From assembly GCF_017312485.1 (NCBI RefSeq), contig NZ_BMBA01000001.1, positions 372,001 through 436,000 on the forward strand: 64,000 nucleotides of DNA. The letters are read 5' to 3'. This stretch comes from Clostridium zeae. GTDB taxonomy: Bacteria; Bacillota; Clostridia; Clostridiales; Clostridiaceae. Under the pieces are notes generated by a model. That model saw nothing but the letters and a program-made list of their open reading frames with translations, ran no database searches and was not told the origin of the DNA. The first letter of the stretch is position 1. Every line of letters starts with the position of its first letter. Below are positions 25,685 to 35,140 of this stretch, piece after piece. The position numbers and the translations under genes were made by a program.

Positions 25685-27281
25685 CTTTTTTGCTCAACCC
25701 CTCATCATCCTCATTAGATGGTCCCGGTTTTAAGTCTTCACTCTGCCTTTGACGATTTTTTTCATTTGCAGAAGCTGGTCTCTTAATCATTGCCCACCTA
25801 GGAAATCTAATAAAAGAATCCTTTAGTTCATTTATGTTCAACGGTGCGATTGGTGAAAGATAATTTACTCCAAAAGATCTTAAAGATACTAGATGAATAA
25901 ATATTATAAGAAGTCCAAGTAAAATTCCGTATAAACCAAACAACCCTCCAAGAAATATCAATATAAATCTTAAAACTCTAATGGAATAGCCCATGTCATA
26001 AGAAGGAATTCCGAAGGAGGCTACTGCTGTTATGGAAACAATGATAACCATTATTGAAGAAATAATACCAGCTTTAACAGCGGCATCTCCGATTACAAGC
26101 GCTCCAACTATTCCCACAGTTTGATTTGCAGGTATAGGAAGTCTTATCCCTGATTCTCTTAGCGCCTCAAAGGTCGCTTCCATAATTAATGCTTCAACAA
26201 TTACGGGAAATGGAACTCTTTTAGCAGATTCCATTATGCTAATAAGTAATGCAGTAGGAACCATTTCTTTGTGATAAGAAATTATCGCTACATACAAACC
26301 AGGCAGTAATAATGAAACGATAAAGAATATAAACCTTACTATTCTTACAAAGGATGCTATTATATATCTTTCTGCATAATCTTCGCTAGTTTGTAAAAAT
26401 AGAACCATAGTTGAAGGAATAATCAACGCAAAGGGTGTTCCATCTATAAGTATTGCTATTCTACCTTCCAAAATAGCTCCTGCTACTCTATCTGGTCTTT
26501 CAGTATGAAGAATTTGTGGAAAAATGGTTTTTGTAGTATCTTGTATAAATTGTTCTATATATCCACTCTCCAGAATAGCATCAACATCTATTTTGCCAAG
26601 TCTATTTCTAAGTTCTTTAAGCACCTTTTCATCAACAATACCTTCTAAATATGTAATATGAATATTGGTCTTTGTCTGCCTCCCAATAACCGAGTTCTCA
26701 AACTTTAGTTTAGAAGATTTTATTTTTTTTCTAAGCATCGCAGTATTTACACTAATATTCTCTGTAAACCCCTCTTTTGGTCCTCTTATAACTTTTTCAA
26801 TAGTTGGTTCAGATATATCTCTTCCTCTAAATCCAGGAATTGCAATTTTTAAGGCCTTATCTTCTTTATCTACTAATAATACTGCACTACCATTTAGTAA
26901 GCTTTCTTCAACTTCATGAACATTTACAATTTCACTCACATTTGCAGTATTCAAAAAACGAGTTCTAATTGTATCCACTATATTACCAGAGGCTGAATAT
27001 AGCGATGTCATCGGTCTCATATTCATTATTGAAGTTATTGTAGCTTCATTAATTAACTGTGTATCCACAAGTTCATTTATAAAAATCAGCGCTACAGGTA
27101 GTTTAATTGAATCTATAACAAACTCTCTATACACTACGTCACTGCAATTTGAAAACAACAGTCTTACTTCATTTAAATTATCTGAAAGAGATTTACTCAA
27201 TGGCTTTTGCTCTATTTTCTCATCTTTATTTTCATTACTTTGAGGTTTTGAATTATTATTATCTTTTGAAAAAGTGCTCAC
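25668..27281 (-). CDS. Spore germination receptor subunit, GerAA family
   Basis: 537 residues. The N-terminal cytosolic domain begins after an acidic, low-complexity leader (SKDNNNSKPQSNENKDEKI). The membrane domain from about residue 290 contains SFVRIVRFIFFIVSLLLPG, KRVPFPVIVEALIMEATFEALRESGIRLP and a GIVGALVIGDAAV segment, all diagnostic of GerAA/SpoVAF proteins. The start is GTG with GAGGTG upstream. It is the first gene of gerAA-AC-small-AB. A sigma-G promoter is expected, but I could not place one unambiguously. Confidence 0.94.
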   Translation of the reverse strand: MSTFSKDNNNSKPQSNENKDEKIEQKPLSKSLSDNLNEVRLLFSNCSDVVYREFVIDSIKLPVALIFINELVDTQLINEATITSIMNMRPMTSLYSASGNIVDTIRTRFLNTANVSEIVNVHEVEESLLNGSAVLLVDKEDKALKIAIPGFRGRDISEPTIEKVIRGPKEGFTENISVNTAMLRKKIKSSKLKFENSVIGRQTKTNIHITYLEGIVDEKVLKELRNRLGKIDVDAILESGYIEQFIQDTTKTIFPQILHTERPDRVAGAILEGRIAILIDGTPFALIIPSTMVLFLQTSEDYAERYIIASFVRIVRFIFFIVSLLLPGLYVAIISYHKEMVPTALLISIMESAKRVPFPVIVEALIMEATFEALRESGIRLPIPANQTVGIVGALVIGDAAVKAGIISSIMVIIVSITAVASFGIPSYDMGYSIRVLRFILIFLGGLFGLYGILLGLLIIFIHLVSLRSFGVNYLSPIAPLNINELKDSFIRFPRWAMIKRPASANEKNRQRQSEDLKPGPSNEDDEGLSKKDESQK

Positions 27282-27458
27282 ATCAAAAACACCTCGATAC
27301 TTAGAATTTAAAGATATTTTGTGTATTATTAGTAATAATATCCCCTAATAAATCTGGCATATTTTGGTCACTTACTCAAAATAATGTAACAGTTTTAAAC
27401 ATATTTTTATTGTCATAGCTAACATCTCATATATCTATGCCCATCCCCCTAAAAGAAA

Positions 27459-27484
27459 ATGAGAGTATTTTTAATACTCTCATT
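27459..27484 (-). terminator. Terminator of the LPXTG propeller gene
   Basis: AATGAGAGTATT pairs with AATACTCTCATT and is followed on the minus strand by TTCTTTTAG. It is 22 bases past the stop codon. Confidence 0.8.
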
Positions 27485-27506
27485 CTAAGATACTTAACTA
27501 AATATT

Positions 27507-29480
27507 TTATCTATTCGATGTTTTTATTCTTGTTATGTTTTTTTTCATTAAAACAATACTTCCCATTAATATAAGTATTAATGCAACTAGCATTATACTG
27601 GTGGAGTCCATTATTACACCAGTTTGAGGGAGAGTTCCGTTTATTTGAGCTATAGTATATTTACTAAAGTGACTTGTTTGAAAAGTAAATGTCATAGTTC
27701 CTTTATTATAACTTCCTCCTACATTTTCCCATGATTTAGTATTCTCATTGTAATAGAAAGCAGAAAGTTTATTTATATCTAAATTTTTAACCTCGACATT
27801 TGTAAGTTTTACTGATATAGTTGCATTCCCATTCTTAAAGCTGTGAATATCTTTTAACTTCGTTCCATCATTTTTGTACATTTCAAGACTAAAATCAAAT
27901 AGCTTTCCAATATCCTTGATTGAACTTAAAGAATCATCATTTTTTACAATTGCCTCTCTTAACTTAATATAATCCCCATTGTTTACCCCATTATAGTCTA
28001 TAGTTGAAAATGGAAGTACTAAACTAACATTATTTGCATTAACCTTTACACTACCTTTTCCCCCATTAGTAGTTACAGCATCAAACCTTGTTTCTACAGT
28101 TTGCACACTATTTGATAGTGTTGGAACTACTGTATTTTCGGAGTCTTTAGATATCTGTTTAGAATCTAATGTTAGTACAGCATTTGCACCATTAACATCC
28201 ACATTGAACTTTTCTTTATTAATAACTTGCTGAACTGAAGTATTATTTGCATTAGTACTGCTATTATTAGAAGCACTTTCACTATTCTTGCTAGTATTGT
28301 TATTTATATTTGTATTTGTAGTATTATTTGCGTTATTATCAATATTGTTATCTAATGGTTTTTCAGCTGGATCTGCAATAGCTATAGGTGTATATCCAAA
28401 GCCTACTATGCCACAAGCAACTAAGTTTTTATCATCATAAACCTCTAGAGCTTTTAATCCACTATCAACGATATACTTCTTTATAAATTCATTACCTTCC
28501 AGCTTTGAAATAACTCCGCTTTGATTGATCCACACGTTTCCGTTAACATCAAGAGATGAATAGAAATAGGTATTTGGAAATTTGAACTCCTTTGTTAGTT
28601 CAAGAGTATCGCCGTTAATTTTATACTTCTGTACTATTACTTCTCCTTCAGTAGAACGCCCATCGGAGCCTGTTACCAATTGTTTTCCAATTAAAATCAC
28701 TGAACTATCATTACTAGGATATACATTATATATAACCATAGGCTGAGTATTATTAATTGAGTACTCTTTTACCGAATTATCCTTTGAAATTTTATAAACT
28801 TTATTATCAGTACCTGACTTAAGTGTTTTATTAAACCATAGGCTACCATCTATACTTTCCTCAAGATGTCCAAAACTATCATAGGTTTGTTCACCTTTCT
28901 GTAGCTTGATAGTTTCATACGAAAATCCTTTGTCATTGTATATTATATCTTTTGTACTATTATCTAATATTCTCCCATTAGAATCATATATCGGAATATT
29001 GTGCTCACTAGCCTCATACCAAAACACACCATTTGAATCTATGACTATTTTATTTACGTAGGCTTGTTCATCTTTGTACTTTGGAACTTCTTTTACATAC
29101 TCCATTTTGTAAGTATTTAAATCAACTTTATATATTGATCTTTTCTCATCTTTATCTGAAACTACATAAGCATTATCGTTATAAACGCCTTTAAAGCTTA
29201 GATACCTTAAAAGATTAAAGTCATCTGATATTATATGTTTTTTCCCATTTTCTTCAACAAAAAATTTTATATTGTAGTCAATTATAACCGCATTGTTAAC
29301 AATAGTTTTATCTTTATATTGATAAACAAAATCTACAGTTTCTTTTCTCCTATCTAAAAATTGAGGAACAGATGAATTAACATCTTCTGCTCTTGCAACT
29401 TTTGATGCCCCTACACCAAAAATTAATTGCACTAAAAACATAACTACAATAGCTACGCTTAATTTTTTTCTTTTTTTCAT
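27507..29480 (-). CDS. LPXTG cell-wall-anchored beta-propeller-like protein
   Basis: 657 residues. The signal peptide (KKRKKLSVAIVVMFLVQLIFGVGASKVARA) occupies residues 1-32. Residues 60-380 contain spaced WF/VWIN motifs (GVFWYEASE, GSLWFNKTLKSG, GNVWINQSG), a pattern of propeller blades. An Asn/Thr-rich linker (about 385-425) leads to a beta-sandwich region, then LPQTG (617-621), a hydrophobic helix and a basic tail, i.e. a sortase signal. AAGGAGAG precedes the ATG. The transcript leader carries a c-di-GMP-I riboswitch and a terminator. Likely an adhesin or matrix component; no sortase gene is in this window. Confidence 0.85.
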   Translation of the reverse strand: MKKRKKLSVAIVVMFLVQLIFGVGASKVARAEDVNSSVPQFLDRRKETVDFVYQYKDKTIVNNAVIIDYNIKFFVEENGKKHIISDDFNLLRYLSFKGVYNDNAYVVSDKDEKRSIYKVDLNTYKMEYVKEVPKYKDEQAYVNKIVIDSNGVFWYEASEHNIPIYDSNGRILDNSTKDIIYNDKGFSYETIKLQKGEQTYDSFGHLEESIDGSLWFNKTLKSGTDNKVYKISKDNSVKEYSINNTQPMVIYNVYPSNDSSVILIGKQLVTGSDGRSTEGEVIVQKYKINGDTLELTKEFKFPNTYFYSSLDVNGNVWINQSGVISKLEGNEFIKKYIVDSGLKALEVYDDKNLVACGIVGFGYTPIAIADPAEKPLDNNIDNNANNTTNTNINNNTSKNSESASNNSSTNANNTSVQQVINKEKFNVDVNGANAVLTLDSKQISKDSENTVVPTLSNSVQTVETRFDAVTTNGGKGSVKVNANNVSLVLPFSTIDYNGVNNGDYIKLREAIVKNDDSLSSIKDIGKLFDFSLEMYKNDGTKLKDIHSFKNGNATISVKLTNVEVKNLDINKLSAFYYNENTKSWENVGGSYNKGTMTFTFQTSHFSKYTIAQINGTLPQTGVIMDSTSIMLVALILILMGSIVLMKKNITRIKTSNR

Positions 29481-29524
29481 TTCAAACTCTCCTTACATTA
29501 AAAATAAGCCAAAATAAAAAATCT

Positions 29525-29575
29525 ATGATATTATTTTTTGAAGTTAACCCCCCCCAAACAATTCCATAGATATAG
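29525..29575 (-). terminator. Riboswitch-controlled terminator
   Basis: On the minus strand ATCTATG (near 29569) pairs with CATAGAT (near 29528) across a loop containing GGGGGGG, followed by TTTTTTATTTTGG. It sits between the c-di-GMP aptamer and the ATG and probably forms the expression platform. Confidence 0.65.
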
Positions 29576-29624
29576 ACTGCTTACTCTATAAAAAGTGAGC
29601 TTTTATTAAAAGCATATAGCTATA

Positions 29625-29715
29625 CAATTTAGGTAACCCGGCTGCCTTAGTTAATAACCTTAGGCCCGTAGCTTTGCGTCTCTATCTTTCGGTAGATTTG
29701 CCTTTATCTATGGTA
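29625..29715 (-). promoter_or_regulatory. Cyclic di-GMP-I (GEMM) riboswitch aptamer
   Basis: On the minus strand the GEMM-I core is readable in order: AAGGCAAA, CTACCGAAAGATAG, GGACGCAAAG-like AGACGCAAAGCTACGG, GCCTAAGG, CTAAGGCAGCCGGGTTACC. All conserved elements (GCAAA, GAAA tetraloop, ACGCAAAGC, CTAAGG, GGCAGCCGGGTTACC) are present. It lies about 150 bases upstream of the LPXTG gene. Binding of c-di-GMP would switch expression of that surface protein; whether on or off is not provable from sequence. The rest of 29716-30085 is AT-rich with no gene. Confidence 0.95.
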
Positions 29716-30085
29716 TATTATACTTACATTAGTTGTTATATTTTATGCAGTATGTAAAATTATATCATAATATGACAAAACTGTGAAGAAAATATTACAA
29801 TACGGTTAATATTTCAAGTTCAAAAAATTATTCTATTGTGATTCTCATCTCTTTTTAATAATATTTATTTACGATTCAATCTTTATATTTCTTTATTAAA
29901 AGACTTACGGTTATTTTAATCTTTTTAAATTTCTCTAAATTAATTTTGATTTTATTTGCAATAAACAGATAAACAATGTATCATATTTATGTAATATTTA
30001 AGAATATGTAGTGCGATAATAATCTTATATTTATTATAAGACTGTTATCAGCAAATACATAATCTATACAAGAAGGAGTATAACA

Positions 30086-30322
30086 ATGAAAGCTGTATAC
30101 AAAAACCCTAAAGAATTAGCAACAAAGTTATTAGATGTAGTTGATTCGTACAGAGAGGGCTTAACTACTTATGAGAAGTTTGAAAGTACTATTCTTACTC
30201 TAATAGAAAAGAATGAGGACAGAATATACAAGAATGGATTTATGCCTACAAAATTAGCTAACTTTTTAGGTGAAGATAGAAAAGCACTTATCGATGAAGT
30301 GGCAAACAAATTAGATAAGTAG
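30086..30322 (+). CDS. Small conserved clostridial protein, unknown function
   Basis: 78 residues, highly charged and mostly helical: KAVYKNPKELATKLLDVVDS at the start and a NFLGEDRKALIDEVANKL end. AGAAGGAG precedes the ATG. No cysteine, signal or membrane segment. Short proteins with this K-P-K-E-L-A pattern occur in clostridial genomes without an assigned role. It is oriented opposite to both neighbours and ends in its own terminator, so it is a separate unit. Confidence 0.65.
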   Translation: MKAVYKNPKELATKLLDVVDSYREGLTTYEKFESTILTLIEKNEDRIYKNGFMPTKLANFLGEDRKALIDEVANKLDK

Positions 30323-30332
30323 GATTTTTTCG

Positions 30333-30362
30333 AGGGAGGTAAATTTAAAATTTACTTCCCTT
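30333..30362 (+). terminator. Terminator
   Basis: GGGAGGTAAATTT pairs with AAATTTACTTCCC (one G-U), followed by TTTATTT. It lies 11 bases past the stop codon. Confidence 0.75.
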
Positions 30363-30400
30363 TATTTAAATTTATGTTTACAGATTGAAGTTGTTCATCT

Positions 30401-31387
30401 TTATATAATAACCTCTTCAATAAAAAGTGTAAGATTTTCTGCTTCAATTAAATTACAGAATCTATATCCTTCAGCATTTTTAACTATTAATATCGGTCTA
30501 GTGGTTGCACCTTTATTTTGCATAACTACTAAACCTGAAAGTCCATTATTTAGCCTAACCTGCAGACCATTTGGATAACAATATATAGAGTTTAAAAAAT
30601 CCTTATAAATCTCTTCACTATATTTAGTTACTGCTTCAGTTGTAATCTTTTCTATAGCTACATGCGGAAGCATTGGGTTTTCTCCACTTATATAGTTTAT
30701 ATAATCATTACATATGCCAAGTATCTTAGCAAACTCATGAATCTTCTCTCCAATTGCTCCAAAAAGACCTGACCCATCTTCTCTTTCGTACATATAATAG
30801 ATGGCCATATATGTGGTTGACATTATGGATGGATTTCTTTTTAATATCTCTTGTGCCTTTTTTACATGATGCTTATCACTTGTAAATAACTTACCTATAT
30901 CATGAAGCAACGCTGCAATTCCAAGCTTTAATATCTTTTTCTCATCATATTTTTTTCTAATCCCAACCATTAGGCATAGGGTCGCAACATCTAACGAATG
31001 AATTGCTAACTTTGAAATTTCATCATTTGGAACTAGATTGCTTATCAACGCAGCATTTTCTGATAAGTTCATATTTTCCATAATTTCTTTAACAACTTGA
31101 GACACCTTCAGTTCATTTATGTATTCTCTACTCTTTGCTTCATCATATATTTCCTTTAAAGCTTTTACCGCTTCAAACTTTGCGGGAGTAGCCAGTACTT
31201 CCTGTAAATCGAATTCATCATTTCCATCTTCTATATATACAGTAGCAACCCCTGTTTTTTTCAGCATAGAAATAGCACGAGAAGTTATCTTATTACCTTT
31301 ATTTAAATACATTATGCCGCTTTCGGTATATATAGGATTGGCCAAAACCTCACCTAATAATTTATCACTGGCTAAAACTAGCTTCAT
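30401..31387 (-). CDS. HD-GYP-like phosphohydrolase (degenerate GYP)
   Basis: 328 residues. Residues 1-100 are an N-terminal segment resembling clostridial HD-GYP leaders (LVLASDKLLGEVLANPIYTESG). The metal-binding HD is clear in ALLHDIGKL, with an upstream His in LAIHSLDVA and a KHH motif. The place of the HHE/GYP motif reads YEREDGSGLFG, so the c-di-GMP phosphodiesterase signature is incomplete. AGAGGTG precedes the ATG. It may be an inactive sensor or act on another nucleotide. The gene lies 900 bases from the c-di-GMP riboswitch. Confidence 0.82.
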   Translation of the reverse strand: MKLVLASDKLLGEVLANPIYTESGIMYLNKGNKITSRAISMLKKTGVATVYIEDGNDEFDLQEVLATPAKFEAVKALKEIYDEAKSREYINELKVSQVVKEIMENMNLSENAALISNLVPNDEISKLAIHSLDVATLCLMVGIRKKYDEKKILKLGIAALLHDIGKLFTSDKHHVKKAQEILKRNPSIMSTTYMAIYYMYEREDGSGLFGAIGEKIHEFAKILGICNDYINYISGENPMLPHVAIEKITTEAVTKYSEEIYKDFLNSIYCYPNGLQVRLNNGLSGLVVMQNKGATTRPILIVKNAEGYRFCNLIEAENLTLFIEEVII

Positions 31388-31491
31388 TTTATCACCTCTT
31401 TAAATACTATCCATGTATTTATTAAGATACCATAAAATTCAGTGCATTTGTGAATTATATTAAAATTTTTTCTTGGTCCATATGTAAAATT

Positions 31492-32370
31492 TTACTTTTG
31501 CAATATTCCTCTTAATTTAAATATTTCTTTTGTATAAGTCCAAAGCTTGTTTTCCAACCCCTCATCTCCACAAGGATAGCTAGGATTAATAGCTTTTCCA
31601 GTACCTACATTAAAATATCCTCCAGTAACCTCTTTATATTTAGTGTCTGTAGCTAATCTAACAATTATGTCTGCCCCTCTATGTGGATCTCCTATGTGTA
31701 GTAGATTCAAAATACGTTCAAGTACTGAAGCAAACGCAAGCTCTCTACCTAGTCCTGTAACATTAAAACCTGGATTAAGTGCATTGACTGTAACCCCAGT
31801 TCCTACAAATAAACGTGCAAGTTCTCCTGTAAACATAATATTAAGTAGTTTAGTTTTCCCATAAAGTTTAGAGGATTCTCTCGCTGTGAAGGTAGATGTA
31901 TCAGTTAAATCCTCAGGCAACTTAAGTATTCCATGATTACGTGACGCCTCTGAAGCTACATTTACCACGGTAGCCTCTCCTGATTTTATCAACGTCTCTT
32001 GTAATATGTAAGTAAGTAGCCAAGGAGCTAGGTAATTAACTGCTATCATCTCTGAAAAACCATCTTCAGTTATTCTTTGCTCAAAGGCATGCAATCCAGC
32101 ATTATTTATAAGTACATCAATATTTGGATATGTACTATTTATCTCATCTCCTATTCTTTTTACATCTTTCATTGATGATAAGTCTCCATAAAAGAAATCA
32201 ACCTTTGCTTCTGGATTGATACTTTTTAACATACTCATGGTTTCTTCCGCTTTACTTTTACTCCTAGCAGTTAAAACAAGGTGAACTCCTCTCTTTGCTA
32301 ATTCAGCTGCAACCAGTTGTCCAAGACCACTTGTAGCGCCAGTTAATACTACTATAGATTGTTTTTTCAT
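31492..32370 (-). CDS. Short-chain dehydrogenase/reductase
   Basis: About 292 residues. The NAD(P)-binding motif GATSGLGQ is at the N-terminus, NNAG near residue 85, a catalytic Ser in VNVASEAS and YGKTK supplying Tyr and Lys. The nearest pattern is the retinol-dehydrogenase/WW-oxidoreductase-like branch. The start is the ATG after GGAGGAG (MKKQSIVVL), not the upstream one at 32385. It is divergent from the MarR gene at 32521 and probably regulated by it through palindromes in the gap. Confidence 0.88.
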   Translation of the reverse strand: MKKQSIVVLTGATSGLGQLVAAELAKRGVHLVLTARSKSKAEETMSMLKSINPEAKVDFFYGDLSSMKDVKRIGDEINSTYPNIDVLINNAGLHAFEQRITEDGFSEMIAVNYLAPWLLTYILQETLIKSGEATVVNVASEASRNHGILKLPEDLTDTSTFTARESSKLYGKTKLLNIMFTGELARLFVGTGVTVNALNPGFNVTGLGRELAFASVLERILNLLHIGDPHRGADIIVRLATDTKYKEVTGGYFNVGTGKAINPSYPCGDEGLENKLWTYTKEIFKLRGILQK

Positions 32371-32448
32371 AATAAACTCCTCCATATTCTCCTTAGCTTA
32401 AAAATTAAAGCCTTATTCACTTGACTTATAGGATTTTAAGAATTATAT

Positions 32449-32490
32449 TTGATATATGTCAACTATATATTTTTAATTGACATATGTCAA
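32449..32490. promoter_or_regulatory. Two MarR-operator-like palindromes
   Basis: TTGACATATGTCAA (32477-32490) is a perfect 14-base palindrome and TTGATATATGTCAA (32449-32462) a one-mismatch copy 28 bases away, both in the divergent SDR/MarR gap. Confidence 0.8.
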
Positions 32491-32520
32491 CTAATTTTAT
32501 TAATTTATATGAGGTGAATT

Positions 32521-32979
32521 ATGGATAAAAACATTACAGCACAAAATGGACAACGACTTGATTTGGAATCAAAATTAGGTAAACAATTAAATATGCTACT
32601 AAGTGCCTCTCATGCACTTAATGTGAGAACTGCAGCATGTTTTGATAACTCCTTGCAGCCTGCAGCTTTTCTTCTTATAAGATGGTTGTTCACATATGGT
32701 CCAACTAGCGCTACCGTCCTAGCAGAATCGACTGCCATGGACCGTAGCTCCGTGAGTCGTCTTGTTAATCAATTAAAAAAATTAGGATATGTAATCAGTG
32801 AAGCCTCTCCAGAAGATCGCAGAGGGGTATTGTTATCTTTAAGTGAACTTGGAAGACAAAAAACTATAACCGCTCTAAAAGAAAAGGAATCTGCTTTTTA
32901 CGAACGTATCTCTAACTGGGATGATTCTAAACTTGCACACTTTGTTGACCTGCTTAAAGATTTTAATAAAGATGAGTAA
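32521..32979 (+). CDS. MarR-family transcriptional regulator
   Basis: 152 residues. The winged helix covers about residues 58-105: ATVLAESTAMDRSSVSRLVNQLKKLGYV then SPEDRRGVLLSLSELG. GAGGTG precedes the ATG. It is divergent from an SDR gene with two palindromes between, a classic arrangement for repression of the oxidoreductase and autoregulation by an aromatic or quinone-like inducer; the inducer is not known. Confidence 0.88.
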   Translation: MDKNITAQNGQRLDLESKLGKQLNMLLSASHALNVRTAACFDNSLQPAAFLLIRWLFTYGPTSATVLAESTAMDRSSVSRLVNQLKKLGYVISEASPEDRRGVLLSLSELGRQKTITALKEKESAFYERISNWDDSKLAHFVDLLKDFNKDE

Positions 32980-33065
32980 AATTATTTTTTCAACATATAA
33001 CAGCTAACAACACAAACGAAATTTTTAAGTCTTTTTACCCTAAAGACTTTATATTTTCCTATACA

Positions 33066-33102
33066 AAAAAAAAGAGATTACTATATTAATCTCTTTTTTT
33101 GT
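33066..33102. terminator. Bidirectional terminator
   Basis: AAAGAGATTA pairs with TAATCTCTTT with A and T runs on both sides, between the MarR gene and the convergent DUF1801 gene. Confidence 0.8.
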
Positions 33103-33228
33103 GCAGGAAGTTATAAAATTTTCAAACTAGCTTAATCTATAAATTTCAGTAGTTTTAGAAGTTTTTTATTATTATACAGTAAAAAATTAAAACTTATTTA
33201 CCTGCAATTTTCTAAACACTTTCATTAA

Positions 33229-33621
33229 TTACTTCTTTTTCTTAGTTGCTTTTTCTTCAGCTTTTTTTATGTTCTCAACTACTCTATATTTAACCATTCT
33301 ACTAATTAATTCATAAGGAATTGGTTCGTTTTTTTGAAACTGTATTGCCCCTTTTGAAGTTTTATATTTAGACAACTCCTGTTTAAAAGTTTCGGTTCCG
33401 CTAGGAGTGGGATAAAATCCGATATGATTTTTAAAGTTTGCAAAATGAACCAAATTGCCATAAAGATAAAAAGTAGGCATTTGATAACTTATTTTTTCAG
33501 TTGCTTCTGGTGCTGCTTCTTTTATTACTTTCCTTAAGGTTTCAAGAACTTCTTGAACCTCAGGCGGACAACTTGAAATATATTCATCAATTGATTCTAT
33601 AGATTTTTTGTTTTCTTCCAT
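33229..33621 (-). CDS. DUF1801 (YdhG/iron-chaperone-like) protein
   Basis: 130 residues. SIDEYISSCPPEVQEVLETLRKVI opens the domain, followed by KISYQMPTFYLYGNLVHFANFKNHIGFYPTPSG and an EPIPYELI segment, a pattern of DUF1801. The Lys-rich C-terminus (ATKKKK) is unusual but low complexity. The fold resembles frataxin in solved relatives, but function is not established. AAAGGTGAG precedes the ATG. Monocistronic. Confidence 0.85.
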   Translation of the reverse strand: MEENKKSIESIDEYISSCPPEVQEVLETLRKVIKEAAPEATEKISYQMPTFYLYGNLVHFANFKNHIGFYPTPSGTETFKQELSKYKTSKGAIQFQKNEPIPYELISRMVKYRVVENIKKAEEKATKKKK

Positions 33622-33735
33622 TTTCTCACCTTTCGCTACAATAATTTATATAGAAATAAAAATTTCACATCTAATTTTATAATTTACAAGTAAATACTCA
33701 TATAGATAAATATATCTCTATTAGTCTTATATAGA

Positions 33736-34758
33736 TTATATAATATACTTAACTTCCTTATTAGTAAATAACTCTTCAATTTCTTTCTTAAAAAACTCTT
33801 TTATCTCACTTAGACTTTCTTTAGGGTAAACATACTTACCATAACCAAATTGTCCGTATTTAAAACTTCTATCTTCATTTTTCATAGGAAGTTCACTGTT
33901 TGGAAACACTTGCAGTATTATATTCTTAGCTGTAGTTGTGTAACGATGTGATATGACCTCAAATGTTACTGGATATTTTAGATCTTCTGGAAGCTTACTT
34001 TTTAATTCTACCAATAGATCATGGTATTCTTCTTTCCAATTTTCATATATGAAGACTGGTGCAATCAAGAAACCTGTTGGATATCCTGCTTCAGCCACCT
34101 TCATACTAGCTTCTATTCTCTTATCTCTAGAGGCTGTCATATGCTCAAATTTATTAATGATGGTGTTTGTATTAATGCTAAACCTTATCTCTGTATGTCC
34201 ATTGTGTTCTAAATTAAGCAGAGAATCTACATCATTGTATTTTGTTACAAATCTAAATCTCGCATTTTCACTTTTCCCAAAGTAGGTTATGGCCTTTTCT
34301 AAAGAATGGGTGTATGGCTCTACAGCAACTGGGTCAGAGGTTGCCGAACCTTCAAATAAAGTGATTTCAGGTAATCTTTCATCGATGTATTTCTGAGCTT
34401 GATTTAAAATCTCATCAATATTTGCATGAACCTTTACAAAAGGTTTATCGCCAAGCTTTGTATTTAAATAGCAATATTCACATTGGCCCATGCATCCAGA
34501 CACCAAGGGAAGCTGATAATGAGCTGAAGGTTTACAAGATTGGAACTTTAAGCTTTTCTTAGTTCCTATAACCAAAGTTCTTTTACCTTCAGTATATTGG
34601 GATGAAATATCTTCACCTGGTATATGCTGTTTTACCTTGTTAGATGTCAAATTTATAATTTCCACATGGGTATTGTGTTTAAATTCATCAAGAATTTGTT
34701 TCCCCATTTCGTATTCTAGTGAATCTTTCTCAAATATTATTCTTTTAGGCTTAAACAT
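33736..34758 (-). CDS. splB: Spore photoproduct lyase (radical SAM)
   Basis: 340 residues, normal for SplB. The radical-SAM cluster motif is CxxxCxxC: Cys89, Cys93 and Cys96 in SGCMGQCEYCYLNT. Later segments RFSINTNTI and the conserved SHRYTTTAKN are diagnostic. The enzyme repairs the thymine spore photoproduct during germination. The conserved Cys that quenches the radical in Bacillus SplB (Cys141) is not clearly aligned by eye, and clostridial enzymes may differ. The ribosome site is weak (TAAAG). No splA gene is adjacent. Confidence 0.93.
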   Translation of the reverse strand: MFKPKRIIFEKDSLEYEMGKQILDEFKHNTHVEIINLTSNKVKQHIPGEDISSQYTEGKRTLVIGTKKSLKFQSCKPSAHYQLPLVSGCMGQCEYCYLNTKLGDKPFVKVHANIDEILNQAQKYIDERLPEITLFEGSATSDPVAVEPYTHSLEKAITYFGKSENARFRFVTKYNDVDSLLNLEHNGHTEIRFSINTNTIINKFEHMTASRDKRIEASMKVAEAGYPTGFLIAPVFIYENWKEEYHDLLVELKSKLPEDLKYPVTFEVISHRYTTTAKNIILQVFPNSELPMKNEDRSFKYGQFGYGKYVYPKESLSEIKEFFKKEIEELFTNKEVKYII

Positions 34759-35140
34759 ATCTTTACATAATAAATAAGCTAAAAAGCTGTATTTATTTAC
34801 TCCTCTCGCGATTTTAATAAAAAAAATTTCATCTATATTTGCAACACAATATATAAATCATGACTCATGTCCACTATATAGCATAGTGCTCTTTTTTTAA
34901 TTATTATTCGCTTAATTGTAAGCTTTATATACGCTTAATAATTCAGAATGCATATAAAGATATATTCCTTAGATTCCTAATCTTTTTTAACTCCCAATGC
35001 CTTTAGTGAGAGTTTTAAAATAATATTAGAAAGACTTAATTACGGTCAGTCATATCTCTGGAAAGGATGTAAATAAAAATAGAAGATGACCTAGCATCTT
35101 CTATTAAAACCTTACACTATATTAAATTTCTAACCCAAAA
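34759..35140. other. Gap between splB and the AraC/GyrI gene
   Basis: 380 bases of AT-rich DNA with no ORF of note. It presumably carries the splB promoter on its left side. A terminator lies at 35079-35105. Nothing else recognised. Confidence 0.5.
35079..35105 (-). terminator. Terminator of the AraC/GyrI gene
   Basis: AATAGAAGATG pairs with CATCTTCTATT, with TTTTTATTTAC following on the minus strand. Confidence 0.8.

Noticed and set aside
28220-28345. Repeated AT-rich triplets resembling a short tandem or CRISPR-like array
   Set aside because: It encodes the Asn/Thr/Ser-rich linker of the surface protein; there are no regular repeats with spacers.
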